A DNA stretch of 64,000 nt from Furcasterigmium furcatum (taxonomy: Eukaryota > Ascomycota > Sordariomycetes > Glomerellales > Plectosphaerellaceae). Each line of letters starts with the position of its first letter. Positions within the stretch are counted from its first letter, which is position 1. The DNA is taken from assembly GCA_001599815.1 (NCBI GenBank), contig BCIA01000006.1, positions 3,102,961 through 3,166,960 of the forward strand. Reading direction: 5' to 3'. The notes below the pieces were generated by a model, which was not told the DNA's origin, made no database searches, and was given only the letters and a program-made list of their open reading frames with translations. The translations under genes and the position numbers were made by a program. This document shows positions 1-9,208 of the stretch, piece after piece.

Positions 1-2
1 GA

Positions 3-644
3 TGTGCTCCCTCGTCGCCCTTGAAGATGCTGGGCTGGGCACTCGCTTGGTCAAGCAGTTACCTCGAGCAGCTCACAGCCTGCTTTCTCGTTGACGCCGG
101 AGACTTTTTCGACGCCAAAACCGTTGACGGGCGCGACGTTGGGCCCGTCCGCTACCCCAATCTCACGGAATTGGTACTGACGTCTCATGCCTTGAGACCT
201 GACGAGCCTCGGGATCTAACAATCGAGATGCTCATAACGGCGAGCAAGAGGTTCCAGGAAGGAATGCCGAAGCTCAGGGTGCTGGAGATATGGAACGCCG
301 ACGATGACTTCGGGGCCGTCTTCACATTCCGTTACAATGTGGAAGGCAATCCTTGCGTCACCTGGAAGTGTTCCTGGGAGATGCCCATGGCCGAGGTCTT
401 CGGAGCGTGGCACTCTGTCCTTCAGCATCTTCAACCACACAAACCGGTGCTTATCCAAATCATACACATCCCGAAGCCCCAACACTATCTTGATATCCTA
501 CCAGAGCTGACCACAAAGATCGACGTTCTCGATCAACAGTCGAGGGAGGATATCGAACTGGAGCGAAGGGCCGCAGCAAGCCGAGGGCAGCCTACAGGCC
601 CCTCTTCACAGGAGGATACTACTAATAGTAGTATGGGTAAGTGA
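3..644 (+). CDS. C-terminal part of DUF6546 / F-box-like protein (5' partial)
   Basis: The reading frame is already open at the left edge of the window (codons from position 3), so only the last ~213 codons are present. The product has the pattern of the fungal DUF6546 region, which usually follows an F-box-like N-terminus: an L-E-x-L-x-x-x-F-x-V-D-A segment, a W/P-N-L-x-x-L-x-L-T-S segment, then M-P-K-L-x-x-x-E-I-W-N and V-T-W-K-C-S-W. The substrate or partner is unknown; proteins of this type are large expanded families in filamentous ascomycetes. The tail after about residue 180 is polar and low in complexity, and the very end could include an unseen intron. Family assignment is from pattern memory, not a search. 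Confidence 0.65.
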   Translation, partial: CAPSSPLKMLGWALAWSSSYLEQLTACFLVDAGDFFDAKTVDGRDVGPVRYPNLTELVLTSHALRPDEPRDLTIEMLITASKRFQEGMPKLRVLEIWNADDDFGAVFTFRYNVEGNPCVTWKCSWEMPMAEVFGAWHSVLQHLQPHKPVLIQIIHIPKPQHYLDILPELTTKIDVLDQQSREDIELERRAAASRGQPTGPSSQEDTTNSSMGK

Positions 645-1885
645 TTGCTCGGCTGCCACTACTGGACCAGATCAACAAGAAGGAAGACTAACCATGGTTT
701 TTTTCAACCCATCTCAGATCCCTCCGCTACCAAGAGCTCAGTGCATAAAGTCAAGCCTGAAGGCGGGATGCAATAATCCCGACAGGCGTCGAGTGCTTCA
801 AGCCCTTGCTATTGTGAGGCGAGCAGGCAGGACGGACAAGATGTCGAATTGGCCAACCGCTCAGTCATTGAGGGCAATGGGAAGCGAATCAACCAAACAC
901 CACGCGCCAACCTGAACTCCCCGTTCCGTCCACGAGCAACTGAAGAAATTATTCCTTCGCCTGCACTTGTCGAGTTGACCGGCTCATACTATTTGCCAGT
1001 GCGACTCTGCAAGGTGTGTCCTCAAACTGCAGAGCATGGGACGACCAAGAAGTTGACAGTACAAGTTTGGCAGGTTGATGCGCATGGGTTACATCAAGGC
1101 GATCAGCGCGAGGGCAGAAGGATGATCGCTGGGGGCTCCCGCAAGCGATCCAATGGGCACTCCAGACACGCTGGAAGAGCACCGCGGTGTGTCCGCCGAA
1201 GTTCATACCCTCTTGGCCGGGGAGGCAATTGTAGCCGCCAACGCCAAGCGCCTTACGACTCTTGCAACACCGGCATCGGCTCCGATCCATATCCCGGCAC
1301 AGAGATTGTTCAGGCTCTCAAGTGCGGTCCAACAACTGCCGGGCCGGGCCTTGAACTTCTGTCGCCGAAGTAGCTAGTCCAGGGGATAGACTGCCCGGCG
1401 TCGAACCCTCTGCGCTTCCAGATGCCCACCATCGTCCCCGGAAATACGCCCATGGGAATAGATGACGCCGCATTCCGCCCTCGTCGCGAGTCAGTCCTCG
1501 GCAACCGATCACCAACGGCCCTATTCCGGCGCCTGTGCTTTCCCCATGGCCCGGCGACTCAGTCCACGTTTTCGCCCAGCCCACATGGAGACCCCGCGGG
1601 TGTGGAGGACGACATGGAGATCCCCTGAAGCAAAAAGTCCGTTAAGCTTGTTTTCTCGCAGAGATCCCGATTTTTGATCGTTCATGCTCCTGACTTGGCA
1701 GCTCTGACAGGTTCGTGTCAGGCGAGCGACGAACGCCGGGATCTGCACATAAAGACGACCAGTCCCCGCGATCACCAACGCCTTTCTGATCACGTTGTCT
1801 CTCATCACCAGCCACAGGGCACCAACTCACCTCCAAGGAGGTCTCATCTCGTCTCGATACGCCTGCCCTCGATACCGCCGCCACC
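645..1885. other. intergenic, possible coding relic near 1057-1377
   Basis: No intact gene found between the DUF6546-type gene and the sugar transporter. Frame 1 from 1057 to 1377 reads as plausible protein with one in-frame TGA at 1123 (see findings). The last ~80 bp before the transporter ATG are pyrimidine-rich, as in many fungal 5' leaders. Confidence 0.4.
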
Positions 1886-3789
1886 ATGCCTCTCCTCACG
1901 GGTCGCGCGTTGAACTACGCCATCACCGTGGCAGCCGGCTCCGGCTTCCTGCTCTTTGGTTATGACCAGGGAGGTGAGACAAGACATCTTGAACGTGTGA
2001 CATTGCATGGGGGTTCATACTGACGGCTCTTTGCTCAGTCATGTCCGGCATGTTGACTGGTGATGCCTTCACTCGCACATTCCCCGAAATCGACCTCGAC
2101 AACGGAGGCAGCGCTTCTCTCCAGGGTCTCGTCGTGTCCATCTACGAAATCGGTTGTTTCATCGGCGCCCTCGTCTGTCTGTTCTTCGGCGAGTACCTCG
2201 GTCGACGTTGGAGCATCATGATCGGCTGCACAATCCTCAGCGTCGGCGCGGTTCTCCAGGCGGCATCCTACGGCATTCCTCAGATGATCGTTGGACGAAT
2301 CGTTGCCGGTGTCGGAAACGGCATGAACACCAGTACCATCCGTCCGTGGTCCTCCGTCTTTCCTCTTTCCAGCGTTGTCGCTAACAAGTCCCAGCCGTCT
2401 GGCACTCCGAGCTCATGAAGCCCAAGAGCCGTGGCAAGGGTCTGGCCATCGAGCTCGCGATCAACATCTTCGGCGTCGCCCTCAGCTACTGGACCAACTA
2501 CGGCATGAGCTTCGTGGCCAACGAGTCGCAGTTCCGCTTCCCTCTCGCCCTCCAGATCCTCTTCGCCATCATGACCTTCTTCACCATCATGTTCCTCCCC
2601 GAGTCCCCGCGTTGGCTTATCGCCCACGACCGCCACGACGAGGCTCGCGAGATCCTGTGGGCCGTCGAGCTCGACGCGAAGACCCTCGACCCCAACGGCG
2701 ACCGCATCAACAAGAACCTGCTGGACATCCAGGAGACCGTTCGCGAGGAGCGCGAGGCCACCTCCCACGGAAGCTACAAGATGTTGCTGTTCGACGGCCC
2801 CCAGAGGCTGAGGTACCGTACCCTGCTGGGTATTGGTGGCCAGTTCATGCAGCAGGTGAGTACAATGATACTGCAGGAGGCTTTAAATCTGTCCGCTAAC
2901 AGTCTTGTAGATCTCCGGCATCAACCTGATCACCTACTACGCCCCTGTCATCATGCAGCGTTCCGTCGGCATCGAGCACAACCTCTCGCTGCTCCTGGCC
3001 GGGTTCAACGGCATCGCTTACTTCCTCTCTGCTCTCGTCCCCATCTGGATCATCGATAAGCTTGGTCGCCGCAAGCTCATGCTTTTCGCCGCTGCGGGTC
3101 AGTCCGTGTGCATGGCGATTCTCGCGGGTACTGTTTCGGACGGCGGCACGCAGGCAGGTATCGTCGCCATTGTGATGCTCTTCCTGTTCAACTTCTTCTT
3201 CGCCGTGGGTCTGTTGGCCATTCCCTGGTTGCTGCCCGCCGAGTACGCGCCGCTCGCCATCCGTACTCGTGCCGCTGCGCTGTCGACTGCCTCCAACTGG
3301 ATCTTCGTGAGTGGCCAGTCTTTTTCAGACGATACAATGCACTTGCTAACGCTACTTCTCCGATAGACGTTCCTGGTTGTTAAGGTACGCAACATTCACC
3401 GCAGACAGGTCTACTAGTATTGCCCAGGTGTACTGACAATAACGAAATAGATCACCCCTGTCAGCATCGAGAACATCGGATACAACACGTACACCTACTT
3501 CTCCGTCTTCAACTTCTGCTTCCTTCCCATGATCTGGTTCCTGTAAGGCCACTCCTGCCAAACCCTTGGTCCGATGTAACTTGGCTGACGCCTGAACAGG
3601 TACCCCGAGACGCAGAACCTCACCCTGGAGCAGATCGACAAGCTGTTCACCGGAGATAAGATCAAGCTGCACTGGCACCCCAGCATGGGCGTTGCGGGCG
3701 AAGCCGAGACCCATGGCCTCGACAAGGACTCCGAGGTTGGCGGAGACGTCGTCCACGTGCAGAATTCGACAGAGAAGCGGGATATCTAG
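1886..3789 (+). CDS. MFS sugar transporter (hexose/quinate-type), seven exons
   Basis: Plasma-membrane sugar:proton symporter of the Major Facilitator Superfamily. Exons 1886-1973, 2039-2341, 2395-2855, 2911-3306, 3367-3384, 3451-3542 and 3600-3789 give 515 residues, the usual family length. Visible signatures are G-Y-D-Q-G in TM1, G-E-Y-L-G-R-R-W after TM2, G-R-I-V-A-G-V-G-N-G-M near TM4, P-E-S-P-R-W-L after TM6, Q-Q-I-S-G-I-N-L-I-T-Y-Y-A in TM7, and the closing Y-P-E-T before an acidic cytoplasmic tail. The start ATG sits in CCACCATGC. Exon 5 is only 18 nt (six codons, T-F-L-V-V-K). Intron 2 uses an unusual GTCCGT donor. Sugar specificity cannot be read from sequence; quinate or galacturonate are alternatives to glucose. 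Confidence 0.9.
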
Positions 3790-5357
3790 ATCTGAGCGAT
3801 GATTTGGAATGTTCGGGCCGGTATCTCACTCGCCCTGATTATCATAGCGTCGCACGCAGGGAATTCGGCCAAGATATGCACTTGAACCTGGATGGGAGGC
3901 AAGGGATACACCAATGTATCTCGAATCACCAGGGCGTTCTGCATCCAGAACGATCTTGTGCAGCAAGCAGTGTTCAACATTTGAATCCCATGTGGACTCT
4001 TAATACCAGAGAATAATCTCACAAGAGGCCTTGCATTTGGACGCCGACAAAGATATAACACCTGCAGGTTATCAGGCGGGACCATTTCAAGACTCTAGGC
4101 ATCGGGTGGCACTTTCAACAACAAAAACGGGCGACACAGTGGCCATATTCGAGTTTTTGTAGATCTGCTCAAGATCCGGTTGCCCCACAGACCTGTCACA
4201 GCATCAATTTGCTGGATAGTACTGCCGAGAGACCAAGCTGCAGGGGTCTTCTGCGTTGCATCGTGATGATGTTTGGATGTTCGCTACTAGAGCTTAATGA
4301 TGGGACCGATTCGCGAATATTTAGCCTTTTACGAGGAATTATCTATTGAGTTGTTACTATAATATTTGATGCTATCTTCAGTGCTTAGTAAGAGGTCCAA
4401 TGTCCGTCGGCTGGAGAGTTCACTCATCATGTGAGTATGAGTATGAGGCAACTTCACAGATGCACAACATATGCATCCATGGATGAGAAAGACAGCCAAA
4501 CTTCACGGAGGACGTGCATCACCAGATCGTCCATGACATCACACGCATATGTGAATAAGGCACGAGCGGACTGTTGCAATTTAGGGACGCGCAAGCTTCT
4601 TAAAGAACACAGATCGTCCGTTTCCCCTTCACAGGCAAAAGTTTCAGAAAGATTGCCAGATTAATCTCGGTCTCCACAACCCCTGAGCGAGCTGTCAACC
4701 TGTGGCACGGGAAAACAGGGCGACGGGCACCAGCGTCTGCTCGACTTCTCACAGCAAAAGCCGCCCTGAACCCTGGTCATGTCATGTCGCAGGTCGTGCA
4801 AGCCAAGGCGATCCCCCACCGCCGCATCTGCTCCCGAGCCACCCTCCAATATAACGTGGAGTCTTGATCCTGGCCGCCCCTGTCCACCAGCGGGCCATCA
4901 TCCGAGGAATCTGACCAAAGACAGTGCCTGATTGGAATCGTTGCCGTCCTCATTCGTCAATCGAAGGGCTCTCACCGGCAGCTTACCGAGGCGCCGTGGG
5001 CCCATGTCGCCGGGATCCGATGTCTCCAACAGACGACGACGAGCAGGTTCATCTGGCCTCGACGCTGGAAGAGGGCAAAGGAATGGAGATCACGGCCAAG
5101 AGGCATGGCAGGTCTTGGGAAGGCCAGAGACTTTTAAGACGGCAGCGCCGGGCATTCGTATCGTCAAGCAGTCTTCTCTCTGCATCGCCATTCTCTGAGA
5201 TTCTTCGAACGCACTGGTTGCATTGCCGTCTCCTTTCCAGACGGTGTTCCTTCTTTTCCAAATCTTGTGTCATTCTTTTGAACACGCCTTGACGAAACTT
5301 CCAAACGGTTACTTTCATTACACCCCAACTGCTCTTCAGCACCAAGCACAAACAGCC
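3790..5357. other. intergenic; AT-rich pocket around 4290-4400
   Basis: No gene recognised. Bases 4290-4400 are markedly AT-richer than surroundings and hold no obvious repeat. The 3' end serves as promoter and leader of the cytochrome gene; it is CT-rich from about 5220. Confidence 0.5.
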
Positions 5358-6224
5358 ATGTTCAAGTCTCTCCTCTCCGTTGGCCTCATGGCGGCCGCCA
5401 CCGTCACGGCTCAGCAGACTGTCGACTTCGTCGACGAAGAGTCCGGAATCGCCTTCCAGAACCATGTCCACGAGAGCACCGGCGTCGAGTTTGGCGTTGC
5501 CCTCCCCTCCGAGCCCTCCACCGACTTCATCGGCCGCATCTCCGCCCCCATCAGCGAGGGCTACGTCGCCGTCTCCCTCGGCGGCCCCATGGTCGGCCGC
5601 CTCCTCCTCGTAGCCTGGCCCAACGGTGACGAGGTCATCTCCTCCTTCCGCGAGGCCGCCGGCTACTCCAGCCCCGCCGTCCTCGCCGACCAGAGCCAGA
5701 CCTTCAAGACCATCCCCGCCGGCACCACCATCGGCGAGGACTCCTTCACCTGGACCTTCGTCTGCGAGGGTTGCATCACTGGCGACGCCAGGGCCTTCTC
5801 CGCCGACGACGAGACGACCACCTTCGGCTGGGCCCTCAGCACCAACGAGGTCGCCGACCCCTCCGACGCCGAGAGCACCCTCAACATGCACACCGCCGGC
5901 TTCGGCCTCTACGGCGCCGACCTCGCGGCCGCCCGCTCCGCCGACTACGAGTCCTGGGCCGCCCTGGCCGAGGAGTCCGCCGGCACCCCCGACCTGCCCT
6001 CCCCGCCTCCCGGCAACGGCACCACGCCCATTCCCCCCACGGAGCCTCCCGTCACCTCGCCCAGCCCCATCGACGACGGCGAGGACCAGGAGTCCACCCT
6101 GCCCGTTCCCCCTCCTCCCAGCGAGTGCGCCCGCCGCCGCAAGCTGCGCAAGATGAGCAAGGCTAAGCGTGCTGCCGCCAAGGCTGCGAAGAAGACCCGC
6201 CGTGCCACAGCGTTCCGCGCTTAA
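5358..6224 (+). CDS. secreted CDH-type cytochrome (heme b DOMON) with basic C-terminal tail
   Basis: Single exon, 288 residues. Residues 1-18 form a signal peptide ending T-V-T-A. Residues about 20-205 match the cytochrome domain of cellobiose dehydrogenase: Met78 in G-G-P-M and His178 in N-M-H-T-A-G are placed 100 residues apart, as expected for the Met/His axial heme ligands, and Cys136/Cys139 could form a disulfide. There is no flavin dehydrogenase domain, so it is a stand-alone cytochrome; the role known for such domains is electron transfer to lytic polysaccharide monooxygenases outside the cell. A Pro/Ser/Thr linker (about 210-255) leads to a 32-residue tail with 15 Lys/Arg and no acidic residue, instead of a cellulose-binding module. 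The ATG at 5358 follows a CT-rich leader; the frame is open further upstream but without a better start. Confidence 0.85.
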   Translation: MFKSLLSVGLMAAATVTAQQTVDFVDEESGIAFQNHVHESTGVEFGVALPSEPSTDFIGRISAPISEGYVAVSLGGPMVGRLLLVAWPNGDEVISSFREAAGYSSPAVLADQSQTFKTIPAGTTIGEDSFTWTFVCEGCITGDARAFSADDETTTFGWALSTNEVADPSDAESTLNMHTAGFGLYGADLAAARSADYESWAALAEESAGTPDLPSPPPGNGTTPIPPTEPPVTSPSPIDDGEDQESTLPVPPPPSECARRRKLRKMSKAKRAAAKAAKKTRRATAFRA

Positions 6225-6960
6225 GAGCGAGGTGTTGTGTGGACGGAAGACGCGATGATGTGTTGAGAGATCCTTGGAAAGATGGATGGATACATTACCT
6301 GTACATATTTATGGCGTGTGTAACTACTGCGTACAACTAGACGGGCTAGGTCCCGAACCCATTGAATGGCTGACGATCTTCGAGACGAACGATGCGTGCT
6401 GTGATCAAGATGCGGTAGTCGAAGGCTGATTGTTTCACAGGTGTAGGATTATCCACGAAGTAGGCATTTCCTCGCTAGGACAGACAGCTGCTCCAGGATT
6501 CGAGACTCGACGACGGCCATGTTCCAGAAGATCGGTTGTGCAAGTAATAATAACTAAGTACAGGTAGCACCAGTGAAATCGGGAAAAGGGGCTTCCTCGC
6601 CGAGCACCCCCTGTCCGCGTCCTCGGTCTCCACACCCCCGGCTGCACCCCGCACGAACCCCGTGGTAATGGCATCCGGGGAGCCGAGGCTCGTCATCATC
6701 GGCTACTCCCAACCTCAGCATCCGAGCCTGTATGGCTTCTGCTTCTTGCTTCACTCAATCAGGCTCCTGTTTGTAGGCCTCCATCTGGGATTACTCTCCA
6801 ATTGTTTTCATCTTAGAAACCTCGGCTGCTTTGTACTCAATCCAGAGATCTCGGTCTCATTGAAGCCCGTCTTAATCTCACGGTTCTCACCTTCAACTTC
6901 AGTCTCCGGGCTTGTCACTGAACATACCAGGAAACCAGACTCCTTCTTGATACCCTCACA
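6225..6960. other. intergenic
   Basis: Contains the 3' flank of the cytochrome gene and the promoter of the hydratase gene. I see no further gene, repeat or RNA. Confidence 0.5.
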
Positions 6961-7884
6961 ATGGCGCCCTCAACTCTCTTAAAGTCCTCTCCTCCGCCAG
7001 TCCCAAACGTCATCGTCACCTTTCCCATCCCCCACGTCCTCCTGGTGACCCTCAACCGCCCAGCCCAGCTCAACGCCATCCCAACCACGCAGCACGCCTC
7101 CCTCCTCGAGCTCTTCGACTGGTACGACTCCGAGCCCCATCTCCGCGCCGCCATCATCACCGGCAGCGGCCGCGCCTTCTGCGCCGGCGCAGACCTCAAG
7201 GAATGGCACGACAACAACAACGACCGCAACGCCCCCGCCCCCCTGTCCCTGAACCCATCCGCCCTCGTCAAGAACGACCCGTCGCCGCCCCGGGGCGGCA
7301 AGGCCCAGCCCCGGCCCGCGCAAAAGTGGCCGGCCGCCGGCGGCTTCGGCGGCCTCTCCAACCGCAAGGGGAAGAAGCCCGTCATCGCCGCCGTCAACGG
7401 CCTCTGCCTCGGCGGCGGCTTCGAGATGGTCGCCAACACGGACCTCGTCTACGCCCTCGAGTCCGCCAAGTTCGGCCTGCCAGAGGTGACGCGCGGCGTC
7501 GTCGCCATCGCCGGCGCGCTGCCGCGGCTTATCCGCACCATCGGCCGGTCGCGGGCGACCGAGATGTCGCTGCTCGGGGGCATGTACACCGCGAGGCAGA
7601 TGGAGGGCTGGGGCCTCGTCAACGAGGTCGTGGCCGGCGACAGGGAGGACCTGATGAAGCACGTGCTCGGGGTCGCGGCGCGGCTGGCGAACAACTCGCC
7701 CGACGCCGTCATCGTTACGCGGGAGGGGCTGCTGAGCGGATGGGCGGGAGAGGACCCCCAGGACGCGACGTTGAGGGTGGAGGGCGGGACGTATCAGAAG
7801 ATCGAGGCTGCCGATAACATGAGAGAGGGCGTGCTGAGCTTCGTTGAGAAGCGTAAGGCCGTGTGGAAGGACAGCAAGCTGTAG
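6961..7884 (+). CDS. peroxisomal enoyl-CoA hydratase/isomerase family protein
   Basis: Crotonase-fold enzyme, 307 residues, single exon; likely hydrates 2-enoyl-CoA or acts on a related acyl-CoA in peroxisomes. The oxyanion-hole segment C-A-G-A-D-L-K is at residues 74-80. Glu155 (G-G-G-F-E) and Glu175 (F-G-L-P-E) are 20 residues apart, matching the two catalytic glutamates of rat crotonase. The last three residues are Ser-Lys-Leu, a perfect type-1 peroxisomal targeting signal. Between the oxyanion segment and the K-P-V-I-A-A-V-N-G strand lies a Pro/Gly/Lys-rich insertion (about residues 85-135), probably a surface loop. The ATG lies in ACAATGG at the start of the conserved region. The exact substrate (fatty acid, branched-chain or secondary-metabolite precursor) is not readable. 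Confidence 0.88.
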   Translation: MAPSTLLKSSPPPVPNVIVTFPIPHVLLVTLNRPAQLNAIPTTQHASLLELFDWYDSEPHLRAAIITGSGRAFCAGADLKEWHDNNNDRNAPAPLSLNPSALVKNDPSPPRGGKAQPRPAQKWPAAGGFGGLSNRKGKKPVIAAVNGLCLGGGFEMVANTDLVYALESAKFGLPEVTRGVVAIAGALPRLIRTIGRSRATEMSLLGGMYTARQMEGWGLVNEVVAGDREDLMKHVLGVAARLANNSPDAVIVTREGLLSGWAGEDPQDATLRVEGGTYQKIEAADNMREGVLSFVEKRKAVWKDSKL

Positions 7885-8194
7885 GATCCCAGTACTGACG
7901 AGCATGAGTGTCACTTCAATTCCCAACGTGGCAGCCGATCGATCGTGATATTCATAACAAGTAACCACACCGCTGAAAAGAATTGCTCTTGTCGGATGAA
8001 AATCTAGCCTGCAGTCAAAACATATAAATCCAAACATTGAAGTGCTGTCATCGCTCGCGAACACCCCCCGGATCTCGAAACGCCGAGCTGCTTCTCAACC
8101 ATGACCCGCTGCTACTATAAGGGCAGCCCAATATTCCTTGGTACTTGCTTCATTATGTCCCCTCGGCCAGAGCTTTGGCGTGCGCGGTGTCTGT
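7885..8194. other. intergenic between convergent genes
   Basis: Shared 3' flank of the hydratase gene (+) and the small Cys-rich-tailed gene (-). Nothing else seen. Confidence 0.5.
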
Positions 8195-8684
8195 TCAGCA
8201 GCAGCTCTTATGGAACCGGCAGGACCCCTGGCAGCAGTCAAATCCCAGCGACAAGCCGCCGCCGCGAAGTCTCAGGTTGGGCTCGGAATCGGGTCTCGGT
8301 TCGACGGTCTGTTCGAGATTCATTAGCCCTGGGTCGACTTCATCAGGTTTAGGATCGGCCCTGTAAGAAGACGGTCCTAGACAAGTGGCCGCGTAAGAGG
8401 AAACCCGGGTGTATACGTACAGGTTGCCTCGTCACAACCGGTCCCTGAGCCTCGCTCGAGGATCGGCTCGTCGCACCGGGAGCAGCAACAGCCTCCATGG
8501 GCGCTTGTTTCGTTGGTTCCTGGACGGTAGGCATCGCGTCTTCTGGAGCTTCTCGAGCTGTCGTGCCGGTGGAGTGTTCGAATGGAGGATCTAGCGGATC
8601 GCAGTCTTCGTTGGTGTCACGTCCTTCGGAAATGAACTCGATACACAGAGGCTGAAAGTATTCGAATGGGGGGCGTTGTTTCAT
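8195..8684 (-). CDS. small protein with LRLRGG and CC-x3-C-x5-CC C-terminal tail
   Basis: I do not recognise this family; I propose the gene from reading the minus strand. Exon 8417-8684 gives about 89 residues rich in acidic residues and proline. A second coding-like frame, 8195-8376, runs to a TGA and ends L-R-L-R-G-G-G-L-S-L-G-F-D-C-C, then a short stretch with C at +4 and a final C-C. Joining them needs a 40-nt intron 8377-8416 (GTATAC...TCTAG, with CTTAC as a possible branch site), giving 149 residues. The intron is unusually short, and a stronger donor (GTACGT at 8420) and acceptor (TTACAG at 8361) do not keep the frame, so a 1-nt lesion or another exon arrangement is possible. No signal peptide is visible. 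The start at 8684 has a weak context and an upstream exon cannot be excluded. L-R-L-R-G-G is also how ubiquitin ends; whether that is more than coincidence is unknown. Confidence 0.45.
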
Positions 8685-9208
8685 ATAACTCTCAGCCACA
8701 AGAGACGGCGGTCAGGGTCTAGTACTTGTAGATAACCTCCCCCGGAACACCACCTGTCAACCGTTGGCCTCCCGGCCAAAACCCGCCCTCATTAGGTATG
8801 CAAAAAGTCCCCGGATACCACCTGAGCAACGTGTGGAAAGAATGCCGCCGCCCATTGGCCGTCCCTAGATTGTCTGCCCCTCGCAGGACGCGATGGCGTC
8901 GATAGCGTGCACGAGCTGAAAGGCGACCCCTGACCAGGGGGACCCTCTACGATAGGGCTGAACTCGGTTCGCAGGCCTCCAAAGTCGCCGGCCGGCACGC
9001 TTTTCCCGGATCGATGAGCATCAAAGGCTTCATGGGACGGGTTTAGCAAGCAAAGCAAACGGTCTCTCCCATTGCTAGATACGCATGATCATTCATTACC
9101 ATCAACGCCTCTTCTTCCAACGTCGTCGACATGACATCTAGACCTTTTATGACGATCCCGACACCCTCCCCCTGTCGCCGTTTTCCCGGCCGCCGGTCAT
9201 TCACGTAG
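8685..9208. other. intergenic; promoter side of the small gene
   Basis: Lies between the start of the small gene and the stop of SEC27, both on the minus strand. No gene or repeat seen. Confidence 0.45.

Noticed and set aside
1370..1430. Possible tRNA T-arm (GGGTTCGACGCC on the minus strand)
   Set aside because: No matching A-box, D-arm or acceptor stem can be folded around it.
6480..6520. GATTCGAGACTC looking like a tRNA B-box
   Set aside because: No cloverleaf or A-box in the flanks.
8361..8420. 60-bp intron with better consensus in the small Cys-tailed gene
   Set aside because: It leads to a stop after three codons and loses the coding-like tail; kept as an open question.
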